Both the position numbers and the translations under genes were made by a program. The notes below the pieces were generated by a model that ran no database searches, was not told the DNA's origin, and was given only the letters and a program-made list of their open reading frames with translations. Positions 17,605 through 23,514 of a DNA stretch of 23,514 bases are shown piece after piece. Source of the DNA: Ruminococcaceae bacterium UBA3710 (GTDB lineage: Bacteria > Bacillota > Clostridia > Oscillospirales > Acutalibacteraceae); contig DFHZ01000093.1 of the NCBI GenBank assembly GCA_002371985.1, positions 1 to 23,514 of the forward strand. Direction: 5' to 3'. Numbering within the stretch: the first letter of the stretch is position 1; every line of letters begins with the position of its first letter.

Positions 17605-18531
17605 TCACTTGCCTACCATATCAAGCAATTTGCCAATGACAATTCTTGTAATTGCCATCATTCCAAACAGAAATACAGCAATAGCCGATGCATAACCCAT
17701 CTCGTATCTGACAGTACCGACATCCATCATATGTGCAACAATGGTATCTGCCGCATGGTTGACACTTGGAAATCCCGCCAACTCTACCGCAACGGTTCCG
17801 GCTGCAAAACTTGCTTGAATTTGCATAACTGCACTGAATAACAAAATATTTTTCATTGATGGGAAGGTTATATACCATAATTCCTGCCATCTGTTGCGAA
17901 TACCGTCGATAGAACCAGCTTCATACAATTCGCCATTGATATTTTGCAAACCTGAAATATTTGCAAGGAACGAAACACCCATACTTTGCCAAAGTTGAAC
18001 AATAATAATAATTGTCATAATATAATTTGCATCTTTAAGCCAGATAACAGGTTCTGTAATGAGCCCAAGTGATAGCAAAAAACTGTTAATATAGCCGTAA
18101 CTATCACCAGAAAAAACAATTTTCCAAATAAAGTAGGCATTACCAACTAATGCAGGGGCATAAAACAGGAATGATAAAAATGTTCTTATCTTTGGTGAAA
18201 ACTCATTTATAAACCATGCTAAAACGAAGGAGAGCATAAAACCCAAAGGTCCTGTAACAATAGCAAATAATAATGTGTTTTTAAATGAGATAGGAAAGAC
18301 ATCGTCATCCATAATCATTCTGAAATAATTATCAACACCGACAAAATCAAACTTTCCAACCATATCATAAGAGAAAAAGCTTAACACAATAGAGGAAAAA
18401 ATCGGAATAACAGTAAATATACAAAATGCAATTAAAAAAGGAGTTATCATTATATATAGGGGTATCTTACGGGTAAATCCGTTTTTAGATAATTTTAAAT
18501 TAAGCCTATTAACCATTAAACCAAACCTCAC
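17605..18531 (-). CDS. CUT1 sugar ABC transporter permease, MalF type (system 2)
   Basis: This 308-residue permease has about six membrane segments and an EAA-like loop at about 203-223 (YEAGSIDGIRNRWQELWYITFP), with EAG in place of EAA and the conserved G210. The frame can start at a GTG (18531) that overlaps the stop of the binding-protein gene as GTGA. An ATG five codons later (18516) has GAGG nine bases upstream, better spaced than the GGAG three bases before the GTG, so the true start may be 18516. Either way the tight junction implies coupled translation with the binding protein. Confidence 0.92.
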   Translation of the reverse strand: MRFGLMVNRLNLKLSKNGFTRKIPLYIMITPFLIAFCIFTVIPIFSSIVLSFFSYDMVGKFDFVGVDNYFRMIMDDDVFPISFKNTLLFAIVTGPLGFMLSFVLAWFINEFSPKIRTFLSFLFYAPALVGNAYFIWKIVFSGDSYGYINSFLLSLGLITEPVIWLKDANYIMTIIIIVQLWQSMGVSFLANISGLQNINGELYEAGSIDGIRNRWQELWYITFPSMKNILLFSAVMQIQASFAAGTVAVELAGFPSVNHAADTIVAHMMDVGTVRYEMGYASAIAVFLFGMMAITRIVIGKLLDMVGK

Positions 18532-21416
18532 TTTCTCCCTTTTTGTTTGGTGCCATATTCTTTAATCTTCCGTTTAATCTCATTATCGGCAACCATACTC
18601 CATTCCAATATGGCATCCTTTGCGGTTGCCTGACCGTTTGTAACATTCCAAAAGGCTTGGTCCAAAGCTCTTGTTAAATAATAACTACCCGGAATTTCGT
18701 TAACTTCAACAACCTTTTCCCATTGCTCCATTAAAATTCCTAAATCTTTCTTTGTCCAGGATAATCTTGATAAAGCTTCAACATTAGCAGTATCAATTCT
18801 GCCGACAGGACCTAAAATAGATTCAAGATTATTTGAATAACGCACTTGAATATCTGCGGATGTCCACCATTTCAGGAATTCCCAAGCAAGTGCTTCCTTT
18901 CCGGTACCCTTTATAATAACATTACCCGTTCCTGAGCCGGTGCTTGAATTGTTTATAGTATTGTCAGCATTTATAACACCCGGCAAAGGCGCTATCTTCC
19001 AACGGCCCTTTATTTCAGGAGCAGCAGAATTCAGAGTTTGATAGAGTAAATATGTATCTATACCTAAAGGCATAGTACCAACCCTGAAACGGTTATAGAA
19101 ACTTGCTTCTTTGGGAATTTTGTATTCCGTATAAAAATCTGTCCAGGTATTGAAAACAAAAATTGCATCTTTGGTATTTAAATTTGAACCGTTAAAGTCT
19201 TTATTAAACAACGACAATCCGTTTTGTGCCATAAGTGTCGGGAAAATGCTCAAACCGCCAATACCCACATTAACGGTTGTAGTTGCCTGAATTTGCGTGT
19301 ATGGCAACCAAACCTGCATTTTATTTCTTTGGATAGTAATTGCACAATCTTTAAATTCTTCCCATGTTGTAGGAACAGTTAAGCCTAATTGTTTAAATAT
19401 ATCTTCACGGTAATACATTATATAAAACGCTTGGGTTGCAGGTAAAGCATATACCCCACCGTTATACTCATAAGGAGTCATAGCAGTTTTTTGGAAGCGT
19501 TCTTTTACTTCGTTATAATCATCAAATTTCGAAACATCATATAATACTCCTCGCATTGCAAGGTTTACCGGTTCAGTTCTTGCCATATTCATTTCAATAT
19601 CCGGCGGATTTCCTGACAAAATGCCCTTAACAACTGTAGCATTTACTGCTTGGAAATTAACCTCGATATTGGTTTTTGGAGTAAAATCATCACGAATAAG
19701 TGTTTGAATAATCTGCGCCTGATCACGGCCAATATTTGCCCAAACCTTTATTGTGTTTTCGGACTCAGAAGAAATGTCTGCATAATCAAGAGTGTACGAA
19801 TAGATGTATCTGAGTACACCAAATACAAAAGATTTGAAAAATCCGTTCTTTTCTGACTTTGTATTATAATCAGGAGCTGTAAGTAAAATCTGATCAAGGC
19901 TAAGCGGCATTGACTTCATCTCATAAAGCCATGAGCTGAGCGATGTATAATTGGTATAATAATCTGCTTTATACTTATGTGAAGTATACGGATTATCATA
20001 CATTGATTTAAGCACACGGGACATATTTGCAATAGCAGCAATTACCGAGTTACTTCTTTTTCCCGATTGTTTTTTCATATCCTCCGAAAGCTTGTCAAGA
20101 CCTTCGTAAAGTTTTTTCAGAGTTTCGTTAAACTCAGGAATTTGCTTAAATAAGTCATAGTTACGGTTCGCATCAGGTGTTTCACCTGTTATCATATTGA
20201 TTTTTATGTATAAGTCGCCGATTTCGGTAACCATTTTTTTTAATCGGCTGTAAAATTCAGCCGTTTCCGCCAAAGTTACATCAAAAGAAAGCTCGTGGTC
20301 GCCTTTTGACAGATATATTAAATACGGATTGTTATTTTCATCGACAAAATCACTAACCTGCCAATTAGTTTTATATCCAAAAGCGATTGCCTCTGCCTCA
20401 GCAAAAGGAGTTTTACCATCAACTTTCATAGAGCGGTAAGAAATTCCGTTAACTAAATCGCTTTGTTTAAATTTAAAGGCCAATTTATAAAGACCGCTTT
20501 GCTTAATATTAACTTTCCAAGTTAAAACCTGACCGACACTACTCCAGTTTTTAGAACCAATATAGTTAATCATCAGATTACGGGGATTTGACGGAGTAAC
20601 CGAAATGCTGTTATCTGATTTTGGAATAAGAGAATTAGAAGTCTTAACTTCAGCGACTTCACCCTCAATGACAATAGGGGAACCACTGTAATAATCTGAT
20701 TTCTTATAATTTGCAGAAACTTTACTGTAACTTTCAATTCTTTCAGGAGCGGTCAATGCAATGTTTGCCAAAATAAAAGCCTCTTCTTGCATTTCGACAG
20801 TGATTGTATGCTTTCCTGCGGTTAATGCAAATTCATAAGGCTTAACTGCAACACCCTCTTTATCAGTTAACGGTTGAGTTGTATAGACTGAGAGTTCCGC
20901 TTGTTCGGGAGAAATCTGGTCCCCCTTATCGTCTACTCTGACATCACCCTTATTTGTCCAAAGGCGAGGCAGAAATAATGTTTTCATACCATCAAAAAGA
21001 TATTCACCGTCAATTTTCATACCTATTTGTATATCCTTGGACTGACAAGGCAACTGCATATAAGTTAAATTGATATTATAAATACCGTCTTTTGGAACAT
21101 CAAATTCGTATGTAACACTGCCCTTCTGACTATCCCATTTTATCACATTTGATTTGCCTTCGTATTCAGCAATTTTTTCCACTTCGCTGTTTTCTTGGGC
21201 TATGTAATTGCCTCCGTCAAGAATGATATCTTCATTGGCATACTCAAAATCAGAATTTTCCTCTTTATATTTTGCATAAACCTTATCTTCGGAAGACAAT
21301 TTAACAATTTCGGTTTCCTCAGAAGCAATAACAGTCTTAGCCGAATAGCAATTAGTAGAACAAAGCAAGCCCACTACAACAAATAATGTAAAAACACGCT
21401 TAATTATATTACTCAT
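18528..21416 (-). CDS. Large substrate-binding protein with two N-terminal glycan-binding-like modules (system 2)
   Basis: At 962 residues this is about twice the usual size for a CUT1 binding protein (400-500). A signal peptide covers about 1-31. It contains Cys at 19 and 23, but neither sits in a good lipobox, so membrane attachment is uncertain. Two beta-sandwich modules follow (about 58-222 and 245-407), each with a G-(I/L)-Y-(N/K)-(I/L) strand and a (K)-(I/V)-DG-(E/K) turn, resembling CBM6/CBM35-type domains. A helical linker (about 420-515) leads to the solute-binding fold (about 555-955): GILSGNPPDIEMN, GGVYALPATQAFYIMYY and a C-terminal EFLKWWTS helix are characteristic. The modules may hold a polymer or long oligosaccharide next to the binding cleft. 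GGAG about seven bases before the ATG supports the start. A 196-bp gap with a strong dyad lies upstream. Confidence 0.88.
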   Translation of the reverse strand: MSNIIKRVFTLFVVVGLLCSTNCYSAKTVIASEETEIVKLSSEDKVYAKYKEENSDFEYANEDIILDGGNYIAQENSEVEKIAEYEGKSNVIKWDSQKGSVTYEFDVPKDGIYNINLTYMQLPCQSKDIQIGMKIDGEYLFDGMKTLFLPRLWTNKGDVRVDDKGDQISPEQAELSVYTTQPLTDKEGVAVKPYEFALTAGKHTITVEMQEEAFILANIALTAPERIESYSKVSANYKKSDYYSGSPIVIEGEVAEVKTSNSLIPKSDNSISVTPSNPRNLMINYIGSKNWSSVGQVLTWKVNIKQSGLYKLAFKFKQSDLVNGISYRSMKVDGKTPFAEAEAIAFGYKTNWQVSDFVDENNNPYLIYLSKGDHELSFDVTLAETAEFYSRLKKMVTEIGDLYIKINMITGETPDANRNYDLFKQIPEFNETLKKLYEGLDKLSEDMKKQSGKRSNSVIAAIANMSRVLKSMYDNPYTSHKYKADYYTNYTSLSSWLYEMKSMPLSLDQILLTAPDYNTKSEKNGFFKSFVFGVLRYIYSYTLDYADISSESENTIKVWANIGRDQAQIIQTLIRDDFTPKTNIEVNFQAVNATVVKGILSGNPPDIEMNMARTEPVNLAMRGVLYDVSKFDDYNEVKERFQKTAMTPYEYNGGVYALPATQAFYIMYYREDIFKQLGLTVPTTWEEFKDCAITIQRNKMQVWLPYTQIQATTTVNVGIGGLSIFPTLMAQNGLSLFNKDFNGSNLNTKDAIFVFNTWTDFYTEYKIPKEASFYNRFRVGTMPLGIDTYLLYQTLNSAAPEIKGRWKIAPLPGVINADNTINNSSTGSGTGNVIIKGTGKEALAWEFLKWWTSADIQVRYSNNLESILGPVGRIDTANVEALSRLSWTKKDLGILMEQWEKVVEVNEIPGSYYLTRALDQAFWNVTNGQATAKDAILEWSMVADNEIKRKIKEYGTKQKGRK

Positions 21417-21530
21417 AAAACGCTCCGTTTCTCATTAGAAAATAATCAAATATAATCATCGCAATGCCGATCAAACAGCCCGTCAAAATACTTTGCAGCA
21501 GTTCGACAAACTACAATTATTAGAGCAGTA

Positions 21531-21567
21531 TAGGGAGCGATAATTCCTACAGAAATATTGCTCCCTA
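21531..21567. promoter_or_regulatory. 37-bp inverted repeat between GH16-dockerin and binding-protein genes
   Basis: TAGGGAGC and GCTCCCTA pair perfectly and the arms extend to 15 bases with 13 matches, around a 7-base centre. It lies about 45 bases past the GH16 stop and 115 bases before the binding-protein ATG. No U-run follows in either direction, so a simple intrinsic terminator is unlikely. An operator, an RNA processing site, or an attenuating hairpin all fit. I found no convincing -35/-10 pair between it and the ATG. Confidence 0.55.
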
Positions 21568-21589
21568 AATTATCAAGGCTTGCCGAAAA

Positions 21590-21614
21590 AATTATAAATT
21601 TTATTACTATAATT
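21590..21614 (-). terminator. Weak A/T-only hairpin with U-run after the GH16-dockerin gene
   Basis: On the minus strand AATTATA and TATAATT pair across an 11-base loop, overlapping the stop codon, and a short T-run then CGGC follows. The stem is only A-T pairs, so termination would be inefficient at best. Confidence 0.25.
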
Positions 21615-23514
21615 AGTATCCGATATAAAGTTTTGACAAACCGTCATTTTTCTGGTAAAGACGAATCCAGTCAATATCAAATTCCATAGGAAGATTTTCT
21701 TCATTGCCTTCAATCATTTGAGCGACACTAAAACCTTCGGTTTCTGAAGTAATCAAATTGTTACCGAAAATAACACTCAATGTTGTGTCAAAACCTGCGG
21801 TATCAGAATTAAGACCATAACTTGCCAAACTTTCTGCATCGATGAACCACTCACACTGAAGTTCACGGTCTACATAGATAGCCATTCTGTTCTTTGTCCA
21901 TTCAAAACCGTATATGTGATACTCATCAGATAAATCAGCAGAATTTGCGAATGTATGGGCCTCTGCCTGACTGATTGCGTTAGTTGTAGTTTGTATATTA
22001 GTATGCTCTATAATAGGATTGCCGTTTTCATCTGTATCTTCGGTTTTAGTTGAAAAATGCTGATGCAAATTAGATCTCATAGTATCTCTTGAACCAAATA
22101 CCTCAAATACATCAACCTCTAATTCATAGGGAGCAGTTGCATTTTTGCCCGTTGCATTACTGCTTCTGAGCCAAAATGCTGGCCAAGCACCCTCTTTATA
22201 AGGAACCTTTGCACGGATCTCAAGATAACCGTACTTATAACTCATTTTTCCCTCTGTGTGCACAGAACCGGGCACAAGATACTCAGCTCTCTTATAAGGG
22301 GTATCTCCCTCAGGGTCATAATATGAATTCTTAAATGAAGTCAAATTCAAATCCCCTGAAGTCAACTTAATATTTGAATCATCATAAGTATAGAAAACAT
22401 CGTTTGCGTATGACGCACAAGGGGTTTTGGTCCAATTAGCATCATTTAAAGTGCTACCGGCAAAATCGTCGAACCAAACCAATTGGTAGGAATAGTTATT
22501 TGTAGGTAATCCAGTGCATTTCTTTTTAAGATTTATAAGGTCTCTTACATCATCACTGCCATCACCGTTAATATCGGCAAGACCAACATTTGAAGTTCCA
22601 AGTAAAATATTTATAAGTGCTGTCAAGTCGGTAGAATTACAATTCCAATCGCCGTCAACATCGCCTAAAAGCATACCAATGGCTTTAATTGCAGGATAAC
22701 TCTCTGTAGCATAGAAACCATCAAGGTTGCTCATATTCTCAAGTGCCGCTGCACCTTGCATAGCCTCTTGAGTAAGTACCGTAATTTGTCCTTCGGTTAT
22801 TACCTCTGTATCTGCAACTGTAGCATAGCAGTTAACAGCCGCAACAGGGTCTTCGTCAGTGCCGTCCCAAATTAGAGGATAGCCTACAGCAAAACTGTTG
22901 TAAATTTCTCTTGTGTTGATACCCTCTTCATTCCAGACCTCACCAAAGAAAGCACCTTTATGTCCTGTACCTGCAAGGGTAGCCAATGAATAACAGTTGT
23001 TTATACTAACAGATGGGTACGCATAACCTACAAAAGCGGAAACACCTTTATCTGCGGAAACCGTAACACTCGCTTCCACACCGCAGTTATAAATATTAAC
23101 TACGCCGTCGCCCCATCCTACAAGAGCACCTATTGAAGAATTGCTTGTAGCAGTAAGACTTGCATCGCTGATACGCAAATTGCTGATAGTTGTATTTTTA
23201 ACCTTGGGGAATATTCCGGCATTGCGGGTGCCGTTATAATATGCTCCGTATATTGTGTGCCCCGCACCGTCTACATTACCTTCAAAGAAAACTCCTGAAC
23301 CGGATTCGCCGTAGAGAGCTCTGTCATACCAGGATTTCGGTGAATTCTCTGTCCAATTTTCTGCTGATACATCGTTAAGGTAAATATCTGAAGTGAACTT
23401 ATAATATTTGCCGGGTTCCGAAGTATTTGAAATTGCTTTAGCAAACTGCTCGGCATTTTCTATAAGGTAAGGATTTGCATGAGTACCTGTACCGCCTGCA
23501 AAACTATTTGCAAC
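21613..23514 (-). CDS. Multi-module GH16 endo-glycanase with internal type I dockerin, N-terminus cut by window edge
   Basis: The frame is open from the right edge to a TAA at 21613-21615; 633 residues are visible and the signal peptide would lie outside. A TTG at 23178 is an internal Leu codon, since coding similarity continues upstream. Visible residues 1-280 form a GLUG-like beta-helix region (AGGTGTHANPYLI, TSDIYLND) homologous to the start of the giant surface protein. A dockerin follows at 283-337, then GH16 at about 342-624 with GYLEIRAKVP, AWPAFWLRSS and catalytic EVDVFE (nucleophile E466, acid/base E471). The loop after the motif is longer and Glu/Asp/Thr-rich compared with the lipoprotein GH16 here, which suggests a different cut site or substrate. 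The enzyme should be secreted and held by a cohesin-bearing scaffold encoded elsewhere. Confidence 0.9.
   Translation of the reverse strand, partial: VANSFAGGTGTHANPYLIENAEQFAKAISNTSEPGKYYKFTSDIYLNDVSAENWTENSPKSWYDRALYGESGSGVFFEGNVDGAGHTIYGAYYNGTRNAGIFPKVKNTTISNLRISDASLTATSNSSIGALVGWGDGVVNIYNCGVEASVTVSADKGVSAFVGYAYPSVSINNCYSLATLAGTGHKGAFFGEVWNEEGINTREIYNSFAVGYPLIWDGTDEDPVAAVNCYATVADTEVITEGQITVLTQEAMQGAAALENMSNLDGFYATESYPAIKAIGMLLGDVDGDWNCNSTDLTALINILLGTSNVGLADINGDGSDDVRDLINLKKKCTGLPTNNYSYQLVWFDDFAGSTLNDANWTKTPCASYANDVFYTYDDSNIKLTSGDLNLTSFKNSYYDPEGDTPYKRAEYLVPGSVHTEGKMSYKYGYLEIRAKVPYKEGAWPAFWLRSSNATGKNATAPYELEVDVFEVFGSRDTMRSNLHQHFSTKTEDTDENGNPIIEHTNIQTTTNAISQAEAHTFANSADLSDEYHIYGFEWTKNRMAIYVDRELQCEWFIDAESLASYGLNSDTAGFDTTLSVIFGNNLITSETEGFSVAQMIEGNEENLPMEFDIDWIRLYQKNDGLSKLYIGY
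22507..22668 (-). other. Type I dockerin-coding segment inside the GH16 gene
   Basis: The segment codes for two calcium-binding loop-helix repeats. Loop 1 reads GDVDGDWNCNSTDL and loop 2 ADINGDGSDDVRDL, both with Asp/Asn at loop positions 1, 3, 5 and 12. Positions 10-11, which often set cohesin choice, are ST in loop 1 and VR in loop 2, so the two faces are not equivalent. Confidence 0.88.

Noticed and set aside
21417-21530. Sigma-A promoter for the transporter operon (TTGACG and TATATT-like elements)
   Set aside because: No -35/-10 pair with 16-18-base spacing could be found, so no promoter is claimed.
23176-23178. TTG at 23178 as the start of the GH16-dockerin protein
   Set aside because: The same frame stays open to the window edge and upstream codons match the giant protein's N-terminal module, so this is an internal Leu.

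Overview
The window looks like part of the chromosome of an AT-rich, Gram-positive anaerobe of the Bacillota (class Clostridia, probably a gut Oscillospirales/Ruminococcaceae-type organism). The reasons are strong AGGAGG-type ribosome binding sites, lipoprotein and Sec signal peptides with no outer-membrane systems, two CUT1 sugar ABC transporters without their own ATPase, a type I dockerin, and InlB B-repeats. This placement is inferred from sequence features, not from a marker gene.

All eleven supported genes lie on the minus strand, so transcription runs from high to low coordinates. In that order they are: (1) a large extracellular GH16 enzyme with an internal dockerin, entering from the right edge (21613-23514, N-terminus missing); (2) a 962-residue substrate-binding protein carrying two glycan-binding-like modules (18528-21416); (3, 4) its two permeases (17605-18531, 16662-17588); (5) a signal peptide-NHL propeller-TPR-YIP1 membrane protein (14537-16651); (6) a DUF5696-like lipoprotein with a glycosidase-like layout (12263-14503); (7, 8, 9) a second transporter: two permeases (11367-12263, 10392-11354) and a lipoprotein substrate-binding protein (8990-10375); (10) a 1713-residue membrane-anchored surface protein with many putative glycan-binding modules (3778-8919); (11) a GH16 lipoprotein (1973-3733). 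A twelfth gene, a GH89 alpha-N-acetylglucosaminidase without a signal peptide, runs off the left edge (1-1815), so the full count including both partial genes is twelve.

Genes 2 to 9 have gaps of 33 bp or less, or stop/start overlaps (GTGA, TAATG), so they probably form one operon. The larger gaps are 196 bp (21417-21612), 157 bp (1816-1972), 70 bp (8920-8989) and 44 bp (3734-3777). The three largest each hold a clear inverted repeat. There is no stretch over 300 bp without a gene. No tRNA, rRNA, CRISPR array, insertion sequence, transport ATPase or transcription regulator was seen.

The locus reads as one glycan-use system. Surface GH16 endo-enzymes (one lipid-anchored, one dockerin-bearing) and the giant surface protein would bind and cut a polymer. 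Two CUT1 transporters would import the oligosaccharides, and the cytoplasmic GH89 would remove alpha-linked GlcNAc. Pairing GH16 with GH89 suggests a host mucin-type glycan such as GlcNAc-alpha-1,4-Gal-capped O-glycans, but a beta-glucan substrate for the GH16 enzymes is not excluded. The NHL-TPR-YIP1 and DUF5696-like proteins between the two transporters have no established role and are the most interesting unexplained part.
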